The translations under genes and the position numbers were made by a program. From an uncultured Clostridia bacterium (GTDB taxonomy: Bacteria; Bacillota; Clostridia; Christensenellales; Borkfalkiaceae), in assembly GCA_944327625.1 (NCBI GenBank), contig CALVHL010000014.1, positions 1 to 43,265 on the forward strand: a stretch of 43,265 nucleotides of DNA, in the 5' to 3' direction. This document shows positions 24,167-35,200 of this stretch, piece after piece. Every line of letters begins with the position of its first letter. The stretch's first letter is position 1. The notes under the pieces were generated by a model. The model was not told where the DNA came from and ran no database searches. It saw nothing but the letters and a program-made list of their open reading frames with translations.

Positions 24167-24273
24167 GCGGTAAAATGCGGCTTTTCGTCGTGGAATTGGC
24201 GGGGGTGATAGCGGTAAAATGCGGCTTTTCGTCGTGGAATTGGCGAGGTCTTTGCGGCAAAATGCGGCTTTCG
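24167..24273. repeat. 35-bp direct repeats, two identical copies plus one decayed
   Basis: Identical 35-bp copies occur at 24167-24201 and 24211-24245 (beginning GCGGTAAAATGCGGCTTTTC), 44 bp apart, with a third shortened copy at about 24254-24273. It is too short and few for a CRISPR array, and the spacers are about 9 bp. Confidence 0.8.
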
Positions 24274-24647
24274 CGGGGGAGAAACGGCAAATATCTTTCG
24301 GTTGCGTCATTTTTAACCTTTAATTATTTTTTTAAAATTTTACCGCTTTCTCGCTTTATTGTGGCAAAGTGAAGCGCAGTACACAATATATCGGGTTTTA
24401 TGCATTTAACACCTGCATAATTGCATAAAAATCCCACATAAGTTATACAAAAAATAAATATAAAAAAAATTTATACGAAATATTTGTCGCAAAAGGGCTA
24501 TAATATTTTGCATTATCTTCATTGTTATGCTAAAATTATTTAGTATTAAAAGTATGGGGTATTGTCTGCTAACGGCCATATAAAGTCAATCTTGGCAGAT
24601 TTATACCTGCGACGGCTATTACAGATTCCAAAAACGGAGAAATATAC
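24274..24647. other. AT-rich regulatory region before the surface-protein operon
   Basis: A sharp drop in G+C with A and T runs (about 24310-24480). A promoter candidate is TTGCAT (24508-24513), 17 nt, TAAAAT (24531-24536); a TATAAT at 24499-24504 lacks a well-placed -35. GGAG lies 8 nt before ATG 24648. No gene is seen. The long AT-rich stretch may bind a regulator or act as an UP element. Confidence 0.5.
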
Positions 24648-27600
24648 ATGGGTAAATTCAGAAAATTCATGATAGCGCTCTGTCTCGTCGGCGGCATTTC
24701 CTGCCTTGTCGGCGCGGCTGCCTGTACGGCGACGGAAGAACCGGAATACTATCAGCTCACTTACTCCGGTAAGGGCGTTGATTTCATATTCCAGGATCAG
24801 CTTGACGGTTTTGAGAACGGCGGTTCTGTGCTTGAAGGCGTGGAAGTGCGCTTCACCGTAGCCCTTGGCGAGGGGGCGACGGGTACGCCTGCAATCTTCC
24901 TCAACGACCAGAAGCTCACCCCCGACGCGAACGGGGTGTATTCGTTCATAATGACGGGCGTAAGCAAGCTCACCGCGACGGACGTCAGCATGCTCAGCAC
25001 GCTTACTTTCGACAAGATGCTCACCGAAAAGGACGAGGACGGCAACGAATACGTCAGCGAACTGAGGGTAAAATATTATGACCTCGATGGCAAAGAGCTT
25101 GACGATACAGTCGAAGTGGTGGACGGTCAGTCGTTCAGCTTCAAGGTAAACGTCAGCGTTTACTATGAACAGGATTACAGCGTACTCTTCAATACAGAGG
25201 AACTCTATGCGAGTGACGGCGTGTACACCATACAGAGCATAGACGGCGACGCGACGATAAGCCTTGCGAATGTCGAACTTGAACAGAGCTTCATGCAGAG
25301 GGGCGACGGTTCGGGCACGGCGGATGATCCCTATCTTTTGAAGCGTCCCATCGACCTTTACAATATGGCTGCGCTCGTCAACAGCACATACTATGTCGGC
25401 TATAACATGGCTTACTATAAGCTGGCGGCGGATATCGACATGAAGGGCGAGCAGCTCTATGTCGCGGGCGACGCGTCGAGCAGCACGGCGGTATTCTGCG
25501 GCACTTTCGACGGCGCGGGGCACACTATAAGCAATTTCTACATCACCGACGAAGTCGTCGACCAGGAGACCTTTGACGAGGAATATCTGCCCTACGTCGG
25601 TCTTTTCGGCTATGCCACTGCGTCCAACTACGGTCCCGCGGTCATAAAGGACGTAACATTCAAAGATTATACGGTTGAAATTCATCCCGGCGCTGCGGGC
25701 GCGGGCGCTTACGTCGGCTCGCTCGTCGGATACGGCATAGGCGTGGAGATCTCGGGTTGCACTATGCTTGACGGCGAAGTTGTTGCCGAGGGCGACGACA
25801 ACCAGATGATCTGCATAGGCGGCATTGCGGGCGTATTGCAGGCGGCTTACAGTGACGCGACTCAGCCCCCGCTGACATTCGACAGTTTCGTATATGCCAG
25901 CAGTACTGACATAGAAGTGACGGGCAGCGGCACGCCCCGTTCGTCGGGCGGCATTGTCGGCTACCTCGTTTCGGCAGATACTGACGCGATAGCTTATGTC
26001 GCAGACTGCTACGCACTCGGCATAGTCACGGGAGGTATTCATGCAGGCGGTATAGTCGGCACGCTCGGCACTTTCTCGTCGGTATTCAACAGCTATGCGA
26101 CGGGCGAAGTAATCGCAAATAACTATATAAGCACGCAGGGGCTTGCAGATGATTATAAGGGCGCGTATGCGGGCGGCATCGTCGGCTATTCCGAGAGCGA
26201 CACGGTCATTTCGGGCTGCTATGCGGCTAACAGCGACCTCGAAGCCAAGTCGGTCAGCTCGACGGGCGGAAAGGTGTGGCATGCCACGGGCGAGATACTC
26301 GCAAAGACGCAGGAGGACGGCGAAAGCTCGGTTCTTTCCAGCGCGGCAATTATCAGAAACTGTCTTACCGACGAGAGCAATCTCAGCGGTTCGGACTTTG
26401 CGGACGAGCTCGGCTGGAACTCGGTCGAATGGTCGTTCGGCGGCACATATCCCGCACTCAATGACGTAACCGCACCCGTTTCGAGGGCTATTACCCTGAC
26501 GATTAAGACGACCGACGGCACAACTCAGGTGGTTGCGACCAAGGACGGATATTCGGCTATGTCGCACTGGTACGACGGCGCGCTCGACGAATATCTCGAA
26601 AGCAACGACGGAAAGAGGAGCTGGGGCTATTACTTCGACGCTCAGCTCAAAGACAGGGTGCCTGCGGGCTTCGTTCCCTCCGCGAGCATGACGCTCTATG
26701 TCGGATATGCCGACTATGGCGAAGTTACGGGCAGGTATTATATCGACGCGGCGGGCGCAACGACCGACGACACGGTCGGCACGGGCAGAATAACCGACTT
26801 TGTGCCCGGCAGCGCGTATATCGAACTGGTTGCAGACGGTACGCTCAATTTCCGCTACGGCGGCATGACCTATACTTCGACCTATTATTACGACGGCGAG
26901 ACGGTTTCCATGCCCTACGCGGCAATACTGTCGACGATATTTACCGACGCACGCACGGAGGGAGCGTTCTATAACCTGTCCGCGACGGTCGACGATAACG
27001 GGACGATGACGATAAGCTCGATTGCAAGCCTCGTATCTTCGACTTCGGGCGAAACGACCTACTACGGCGACGTAAACATAACCATAAAGGCGATTAAAGA
27101 GAATACGGATATTGTGTACGGCTCTTATTACGGGCTCAATACTACCTACACATTTGCGCAGGACGGCACGGGCACCAAGGTGAGCGGCAGCGCTTCCGAA
27201 ACCTTTACCTATAAACTCAACGGCGACGGCACTATGACGCTGACTTCGGGCAACGTGCAGACGATTGCGATGGTCAACAGCCTCGGTGAAATAACCAAGA
27301 TAGGCACGATAAACGTCAGCCTGCTCGACGAATTCGCGGGAACGTGGTCGAAGAACGCCAATGCAATGCTTACTGTCAGATTTGACGGGTTGGGCGGCGT
27401 GACCTTCTTCGGCACGACAGGTACCTATACGGTAGAGGACGGCCGCGCGCTCATGACGGTCGGCGGCGACAGCCATGAAGCTTACTTTGACGGCGGTCTG
27501 CTCGTCATCGACGGCGAAACCTATTCGCATGCGGACAGCTTCGCGGGTAAGTGGTTCTTCATGGGCAATAAGGAACAGATTGACCTGCAACTCAACGGCA

Positions 27601-29090
27601 TAGGCGCGGACGGCTACGGCGAGGCGATAATCTCCTATATGGGCGGCGTCGTCGCGGACGTTGCGGCGCAATACGACGTGACGGTAAGCGGAAACGTGAC
27701 CTATATAAGAATATATGTCGGCAACGTGCTCTACGGCGAGCTTTCGCTCTCGTCGGGCGACAAGGGCAACGCGGTGAGCGGTACGTTCTTCTCATTGCAC
27801 TACGACAGCTACTATGCAGAAGTCGGCTTCTATCTCTACGATAACTTCGAGGGAACGTGGACGGGCGTATCGGCAGATTTCGAGAGCGTGACCTTCAACG
27901 GCCGCGGCGCATTCGACGAGCAAGCCACCTCGCAGACCTACGCGTTCTCGGGTACGGCTACGATCAAGGCTGAGGGCAACGTCAGCAGAAGCGCGACCTA
28001 CTCTCTTATCGACGCCTGCAACGGCACGCTCGTTTCAGGCGGCAAGACTTATACGATAGTTTACGACGAACTTACGGGTATTGTCACCGTAAAGTCGGAC
28101 GATAACGACAACCTGCTCGCCCGCAGGGACGGCTGGTACGGCGTAGTTCTCTATGACGAAGCCGGTACAAGCTATACCTTTGACGGCAAAGGATATATCG
28201 GCGGCACGGTCACGCTTTCGGACGGCAGCACTTCGGAATATGTATTCGAGGACGGAATGCCCGTAATCGGCGGCGTTCCCCTGACGGCAGACGGCGAAAG
28301 GTTTGCGCTCGGCTCGCACTCGCTGTCGTTCAACACGGGCTTTGCAAAGGCATGGACGGCAAGCGGCAACAGGGCGGTGGAGATAACCGAGGTCCGCAGC
28401 GACTTCACGGCGACGCTCACCTTCCTCGGCGAACAGTACGTCCTGACCTATAACCCCGCCGACGGCACGCTCGTAAAGTCGGGCGACAGCATTGCCGACA
28501 AGACGGTCGTCAAGTTGCTCGGATCGAGCGAGATGAGTATAAGCGGACTGCTCGACGGCGACGACGCATATATCAACTGCATACTGACTGCCTCGCTCGA
28601 CGGCTGGCAGGGAGAATATACCTCGGCGGACGGCGCAAGCTGGACGTTCGACGGACTGGGCGCGGCGCTGTACGGCAGCGGAAAGGCCGTGCTTTCAAAG
28701 GGCGGCAATACGACCGAATATCAGTACTCGATAGCCGCTAACGGCGCGCCTCAGATAAGCGACGGCAGCACAAAGGTGTTTGTGCTGACCAACACCGACG
28801 ACGGATATGCTTCGGCGGACGGCAAGAAATATGACTTCGTCGCGCCAGACGCGCTCTGCGGTTCGGCGGCGATGGTGCAGTCGGGCGAAGTTATCGTCGA
28901 ATACTTCTTCGACGGCGGCGGCACACTCTACGAAAAGACTTCTGACGGCGCGGTTGCGGCGTACACCTACGCAATAGTTTCCGCCGACGAAGTGACGCTG
29001 ACTGCTCCCGACGGCAAGCAGTACAAGGGAACTCTCGTCAAGACGGCTAACTATTACCGTCTGACGCTCACGGAGCTCACCGAAGCATAA
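24648..29090 (+). CDS. giant GLUG-repeat lipoprotein with a repeated C-terminal beta module
   Basis: 1480 residues. The signal sequence ends GAAAC (Cys26 lipidated). Residues 220-520 show the pattern GTADDPYLL, LYNMAALVN, KLAADIDM, GTFDGAGHTISNFY and then GGIVGY repeats, which is the GLUG/adhesin-type beta-helix. From about 690 to 1480 a divergent module of 70-100 residues recurs about eight times, around cores such as FAGTWSKN, FEGTWTGV, WYGVVLYDEAGTSYTFDGKG and WQGEYTSADGASWTFDGLG. I do not recognise this module; it reads as small beta-barrel or sandwich units. No catalytic motif is visible. It would sit on the outer face of the membrane and bind a polymer or another cell. It is first in the run of genes that continues to the peptide transporter. 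Confidence 0.85.
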   Translation: MGKFRKFMIALCLVGGISCLVGAAACTATEEPEYYQLTYSGKGVDFIFQDQLDGFENGGSVLEGVEVRFTVALGEGATGTPAIFLNDQKLTPDANGVYSFIMTGVSKLTATDVSMLSTLTFDKMLTEKDEDGNEYVSELRVKYYDLDGKELDDTVEVVDGQSFSFKVNVSVYYEQDYSVLFNTEELYASDGVYTIQSIDGDATISLANVELEQSFMQRGDGSGTADDPYLLKRPIDLYNMAALVNSTYYVGYNMAYYKLAADIDMKGEQLYVAGDASSSTAVFCGTFDGAGHTISNFYITDEVVDQETFDEEYLPYVGLFGYATASNYGPAVIKDVTFKDYTVEIHPGAAGAGAYVGSLVGYGIGVEISGCTMLDGEVVAEGDDNQMICIGGIAGVLQAAYSDATQPPLTFDSFVYASSTDIEVTGSGTPRSSGGIVGYLVSADTDAIAYVADCYALGIVTGGIHAGGIVGTLGTFSSVFNSYATGEVIANNYISTQGLADDYKGAYAGGIVGYSESDTVISGCYAANSDLEAKSVSSTGGKVWHATGEILAKTQEDGESSVLSSAAIIRNCLTDESNLSGSDFADELGWNSVEWSFGGTYPALNDVTAPVSRAITLTIKTTDGTTQVVATKDGYSAMSHWYDGALDEYLESNDGKRSWGYYFDAQLKDRVPAGFVPSASMTLYVGYADYGEVTGRYYIDAAGATTDDTVGTGRITDFVPGSAYIELVADGTLNFRYGGMTYTSTYYYDGETVSMPYAAILSTIFTDARTEGAFYNLSATVDDNGTMTISSIASLVSSTSGETTYYGDVNITIKAIKENTDIVYGSYYGLNTTYTFAQDGTGTKVSGSASETFTYKLNGDGTMTLTSGNVQTIAMVNSLGEITKIGTINVSLLDEFAGTWSKNANAMLTVRFDGLGGVTFFGTTGTYTVEDGRALMTVGGDSHEAYFDGGLLVIDGETYSHADSFAGKWFFMGNKEQIDLQLNGIGADGYGEAIISYMGGVVADVAAQYDVTVSGNVTYIRIYVGNVLYGELSLSSGDKGNAVSGTFFSLHYDSYYAEVGFYLYDNFEGTWTGVSADFESVTFNGRGAFDEQATSQTYAFSGTATIKAEGNVSRSATYSLIDACNGTLVSGGKTYTIVYDELTGIVTVKSDDNDNLLARRDGWYGVVLYDEAGTSYTFDGKGYIGGTVTLSDGSTSEYVFEDGMPVIGGVPLTADGERFALGSHSLSFNTGFAKAWTASGNRAVEITEVRSDFTATLTFLGEQYVLTYNPADGTLVKSGDSIADKTVVKLLGSSEMSISGLLDGDDAYINCILTASLDGWQGEYTSADGASWTFDGLGAALYGSGKAVLSKGGNTTEYQYSIAANGAPQISDGSTKVFVLTNTDDGYASADGKKYDFVAPDALCGSAAMVQSGEVIVEYFFDGGGTLYEKTSDGAVAAYTYAIVSADEVTLTAPDGKQYKGTLVKTANYYRLTLTELTEA

Positions 29091-29142
29091 AATGAAGATT
29101 TGCGGATACCGCGCGGCAAAACGCGTCGGCGTCCGTCCCGAT

Positions 29143-29166
29143 TGCCCGCATAAGTCGATGCGGGCA
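29143..29166 (+). other. intercistronic hairpin
   Basis: A perfect 9-bp stem TGCCCGCAT/ATGCGGGCA with a 6-nt loop and no U-run, in the 113-bp gap between the GLUG lipoprotein and the subtilase. It probably stabilises or processes mRNA rather than ending transcription. Confidence 0.45.
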
Positions 29167-29203
29167 TACGGCGCAATCTGAGGGTTGCGTTCAGGAGGTT
29201 TTA

Positions 29204-32200
29204 ATGAGAAACACAAAGAAGATTAGCATATTCCGCAGGTCTGCCTGCGTAGGACTTACCGCGGTAATGGCGACGACCTTCGTCGCAGGACAGGCGTTGG
29301 CGTTTGCCGATGAAGATATCAGCGGGGCTTCGGGTGCGACCGTAAGCTACGAAAACGTCACCGGCGACATCGACCTGACGGACATAAGGCTTGCCAATCT
29401 CGACAAGTCGGTCGTGCTCGAAAACGATACTTCGTCGCTCGATCTGCCCGAATACTGCACGGTAATCGTCACGCTCGACGGCAAGACGCTGACAGAGAGA
29501 GCGGGCGGCGAGACCGTTTCGGAATATATTGCGACGGACGCGGGCAAGGACGCCGTAAAGGCAATAACGAGAGAGCAGAACGCCTTTCTTGCCTCGCTCA
29601 AAAAGGCGGCTATTTCCTACGAGCTGGTCGATACCTATAACGCCGTGCTCAACGCGGTCGCTATAGAGGTAAAGACCGACAGCCTCACGCAGATTAAGGA
29701 GCTGGGCGGCGTAGTCACCGTCTCGGTCTCCCAGACCTACGCCGTACCCGAGGCGGAGAGCGATTCGTCGTCGGGCGCACAGACCAATTACAGCAATATA
29801 TACGAAAACGGCATTTACAATTCTTCCGACCTCGTCGAGGCGGGCTATGACGGTAGCGGAATGACCGTGGCAATACTCGATACGGGTATAGACTATACCC
29901 ACGAGGCGTTCCTCGATATGCCCGAAGAAGTGTCGTTCACCAAGGAATATATCGAAGAAAGAATGGCGACGGATACCTTCAATTCGACCGTCATATCGGG
30001 CGCGACGGCGGACGACGTGTACATCAACGCCAAAATCCCCTACGCCTACGACTATGCGGACAAGGATGCGGACGTATATCCCTCCTATTCCCAGCACGGC
30101 ACGCACGTCGCGGGCATTGTCGGCGGCAAGGCTGACAGCTATTACAACAAGGACGGCGAAATAGTCACCGACGAAAACGGCAACGTCAAGTTCAGGGGCG
30201 TCGCTCCCGAAGCGCAGCTCGTCATCTGCAAGGTATTCACCGACGACCTGTACAGCAACGACCTCGGCGGCGCTGAGACCGAGGATATAATCGCCGCGCT
30301 CGACGACTGCGTCAAACTCGGCGTAGACGTCATCAATATGTCGCTCGGCTCGCGTTCGGGCTTCGCGTCCTCATCGCTCGGCCTCAACGAGAACGACGAC
30401 GAGGGCTATGCGCTCGAAAAGGTCTATTCGGCAATAAGGGAACAGGATATAAGCCTTATCGTTGCGGCAAGCAACGACTATTCGTCGGGCTACGGCTCGG
30501 CGTACGGCACCAACCTCGCCAGCAACCCCGACAGCGGCACGGTCGGTTCGCCTTCGACCTACGGCTCGGCTCTGTCGGTCGCCAGCGTCAACGGCCAGCG
30601 CGTGCCCTATCTGCTTGCAAACGCCACCGTTTCGGGCAATACCGTGACGGGCGGCGACGCCATTTACTATGAAGAATCGCGCAACGAGGACTCGGAGGCT
30701 TACAACTTCTTCGAGGATATTCTCGAAGATATGGACGTCGAGGAGGGACAGCCCGTTACGTTCAAATACGTCGTCGTACCCGGCACGGGCGCGGCGGGCG
30801 ACTATACCTCGACCATAAAGAAGGAACTCGCCGACGACGGCGGCTACGGCAAGGTAATCGCCGTAATAAGGCGCGGCGTTTCCTCATTCAAGGAAAAGAT
30901 TGAAACGGCGATGGAGATGGGCGCCGACGCAGTAATCGTCTATAACAACGTCGCGGGTATGATAAGAATGTCTCTCGAAGACCTCAGAAATCCCGTGCCT
31001 TCCATATCCGTATCCATAGATTCGGGACTGCTTCTGACGGGCTCCGGCACATCGAGGCGCACAACGGGTACGATAACCCTCTGCTCGAGCTATTCGGCAG
31101 GTCCCTTCATGAACGACTATTCGAGCTGGGGCCCCACGCCCGACCTGCAGATCAAGCCCGAAGTCACCTCCCACGGCGGCGAAGTCACTTCGACGGTTGC
31201 GGGCGGCTATGACGAGATGAGCGGCACTTCGATGGCGTCGCCCAACCTCGCGGGCTTCACGGCAATTTTAAGACAGTATCTCAGCAAGGACTGTTCGACG
31301 CTCTATTCCGACAACGTCGGTCTGACCGCGCTCACCAACCAGATACTCATGAGCACGGCTACGCTCGTATATGACCAGAACAAGCTTCCCTATTCGCCCA
31401 GAAAGCAGGGTGCGGGACTTGCTACTCTCGCAAACGCGTTCTCGACGCGCGCATATCTCTACACCAAGACCGAGGACGGCATGGTTATCGATCCCGACGC
31501 AGCGGCAGACGGCAGACCGAAAGCCGAGCTCGGCGAGGACAGGGAGAAGAAGGGCGTATATAACATAGTGTTCTACGTACGCAACTTCGGCGATAAGGAG
31601 CTGACGTTCGGCACGGACAGCTTAGTCATGAGCGAAACGCTTTCGGCGGACGGGCTTTCGGTTGCCGAAAAGGCGCACCTGTTCGACAATACGGTAAAGT
31701 GGAAGGTAGACGGCAAGTCCGTTTCCGAGGGCGGCAGCTTCACGGTTGCGGCGGGCGCTTCCGCCAAGGTGGAAACTACCATAACCCTGTCGGCCTCCGA
31801 CAAGAAATATATCGACGATAACTTCGTCAACGGCATGTACGTAGAGGGGTACATGATACTTGAAGGCAGCGGCGAACAGTGCGACCTCGTACTGCCCTTC
31901 CTGACCTACTACGGCGATTGGACGGCTGCGCCCATGCTCGACTATGACTGCTTCGAGATTGCGGCGTTCGACGCGGACACCTCCTACAAGGACGAAGAAA
32001 GACCGCAGGAAATGGTCTTTGCGACGCAGGCATATTCCTATTTCTACAACGAAAAGTACACCACGGGGCTTGGCTCCTTCTTGTACACGCAGGACGAGGA
32101 CCTCGAACACACCAACCAATACGTGTACACTTCCGAGGAACATACGGCAATCTCGGCGTATAACGAATACGAGGGCGAGACTTCGACGAACAACTATATG

Positions 32201-35200
32201 ACGCTTACGGGCATCAAGGCTCTGTATGCGGGACTTCTGAGAAATGCCGAAATCGTCACCTATACGCTCAAAAACGTCAATACGGGTGAAATTATCCCCG
32301 ACGACGAGGGCAATTACGTCAGAGAGGCTTACCGAATAGGTAAGGCTGCGGCAGGAGGCGGCGCGGCTTCACCTTCGCTCATAGAGCTCGGCCTGAAAAC
32401 GACCGAACTCGGGCTTGAAGCCAACGGCAAATACGAACTGAGTTTCAGCTTCTACTTCGACTATGACGACTATGCGGCAGGCAAGGAAGCGGGAGAGGAC
32501 AACACCTTCACGATGTCCTTCTATATCGACTATGAAGCGCCTGTGCTCGTAGATTCGAGGGTGAGGTTCAGAGACTATAAGGACAGCGCCAACAACGTCA
32601 AACAGCAGGTTTACCTCGACCTCGACGTATACGACAATCATTATCCCCAGGCGATAATGCTCTGCTATGCCGAGGACGAGAACTCCTCCGACTCTGAGGC
32701 GGTGAGCATACAGCTCGCCACCGAGTACGTCACCCCTATACTCAATGCCGAGCGCAATTCGGTGACGACCGTCTCTATCGACATAACCGACATCTATGAG
32801 GAGTACGGCGACAGGCTGTACGTCGAGATAGACGACTATGCTATGAACCACAATGTCTATGCGCTCAATATTGTAAGTTCGGCGACGAGCGTCGCACCCT
32901 CCGACTTCACGATAGCCGAGGGCAGCGAAGTGACGATAGGCGTAAACGAAGCGAAGAAGCTGACCGTAAACAATCTCGGCACGGCGCACATCAACAACCT
33001 TGAATGGAGATCTGACAGAGAGAGCGTCGTATTGGTCAAGGACGGCGAAATCTTCGGCGTAAAAGAGGGTACGACCTACGTCACGGCGATAGGCGGCAAC
33101 AATAAATCACAGCGAATAAAAGTCACGGTAGTCGACAGCGACACGACGCTGTCCATGCCGACGGTAAGCTTCGGCACTATGCTCAACTCTGCCGACGCGC
33201 CCGTCAAGGCGACGGGAACGGTGGAGGTCAACCCCGCGCAGCAATTCAAGCTGTCGCTCGTCGCCGATCCGTGGTACTATGACCTCGATCAGCTCGAATT
33301 TACCTGGGCGAGCACCGATCCGAAGATAGCGTCGGTCGACCAGGAAGGCAACGTGACGGTCTATGAATTCGACGAAGTCAAGACGGTTACGATCACCGCA
33401 ACCTGCACCACCTCGGCGTCCTGTAAGGCGGTAGTAACCCTGCGAGTACTTGAACCGTACACAATACAGAACGGCGTGCTGACAGCCTACCACGGCTGGG
33501 GCGGCGAACTCATCGACGGTCAGAGGGTACTGACCATACCTTCGGACAAGGCGATAACCTCCATAAATGCAGAGGCGTTCAAAGAGAACGAGAACGTCGA
33601 AGTCATCATCATCCCCAAGGGCATAACGACGATAGGCGAAAGGGCGTTCTGGGACTGCACCAACCTCAAAGAGATATACTTCGTCAGTCGCGAAAAGCTG
33701 ACCGTCAAGGAATCTTCTCTTACGCAGATTTCGGCGGACGCGTTTATGGGCTGTACCTCGCTCAGAAAGGTAGACCTCAGCAACTGTAAGGTATTCACGG
33801 TTGCGACGACGGCATTCGCAAATTGCACCGCCCTCGAAGAAGTCGTCAACATGGGCGCGATAGGCACAATGTACGACGGAGTGTTCATGAACTGTACTTC
33901 GCTCCGCTCGGCAGATATTTCGCTTCTCCACATTGCGGGCGCAAACCTGTTCGCGGGCTGTACCTCGCTCGAAGAAGTAATAACCTCCGCGACGACGGCG
34001 ATGGGCGCAAATATGTTCTACGGCTGCACGTCGCTCAAAGAACTGACGATACTCAATCCCACCGTACCCGCAAATGCGTTCTACGGCTGTACTTCGCTTC
34101 AAAGCGTGACCTTCGGCGACGCTTCGTCGACGGCGACTAAGGCGCTGACGATAGGCGCAAACGCCTTCTACGGCTGTTCGTCGCTCTCGACGGTGACTTT
34201 CAACGGCAGCGTTGCCTCGATAGGCGACAAGGCGTTCGCAAACTGCAGCTCGCTCAAAGAAGTCAGCCTGCCCGCAGGCACGACGTCCTTCGGCAGCGAC
34301 GTGTTCGGCGGAACTACCGACGCGACGGTCAGCGGTTCGGGTTATGAACTGACCTCGGACGGCGCGCTCTACCGCGGCACTACGCTCGTGCTCGCTCCGG
34401 CAACGGTAGACGCGGACTTCGCGTTCAGGGCAGGCACGACGGCGATAGGCGACTATGCCTTCTCGGGCAGCACGCTCGTCGGAAGGGACACTTTCGACCT
34501 CGCGGGCATAACCTCGATAGGCAAGGGCGCGTTCTACGGGCTTTCGGGGCTCGCCTCGATCGAGCTTCCCGCGGTTGCCGAGATAGGCGATTACGCATTC
34601 TACGGCACGGGACTTGACGGCATAGTCATTCCCGCAAGCGTCGAAAGGATAGGCGCACGCGCCTTTGACGGCTCTACGATAAAGACCATAACCTTTGCCG
34701 ACGGCTCCAAGCTCGCGGAGATAGGCGATTACGCATTCTACAAGTGCTCGCTGCTCACCTCCGTCAGCCTGCCCGACGGCGTTGCAAAGATAGGCGATCA
34801 GGCGTTCGCATATTGCAGCCAGCTCGTCTCGGCGGAGATTTCCTCCGTAAAGACCATGGGCGAGGGCGCGTTCGCGTACTGCCCCGCGCTTAAAACCGTG
34901 ACCTTCGGTTCGGGCGCGACGGCGACGGGAACTTATACCTTCCTCAGCACGACGTCGAGCTCGCTCAGCTCGGTAACGCTCAGCGACGCAATGACCGAAA
35001 TCGGCGAGGGCGCGTTCGCATACTGCACCTCGCTAAAAACGATAGATCTCAGAAACGTGACGACGATAGGCTCCAACGCCTTTGCCAACAGCGGAATTAA
35101 GACGCTCGCCAACCTCGAAAAGGTAAAGGAAATAGGCAGCACGGCGTTCGCATACTGCACGTCGCTTACGGGCGTCAACCTCAGCGCGGCGACGAGCATA

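Noticed and set aside
24167-24273. possible CRISPR array
   Set aside because: Only two full repeats with 9-bp spacing and no cas genes.
24546-27671. 1041-codon minus-strand ORF opposite the GLUG lipoprotein
   Set aside because: Same antisense artefact; Arg-rich product without domains.
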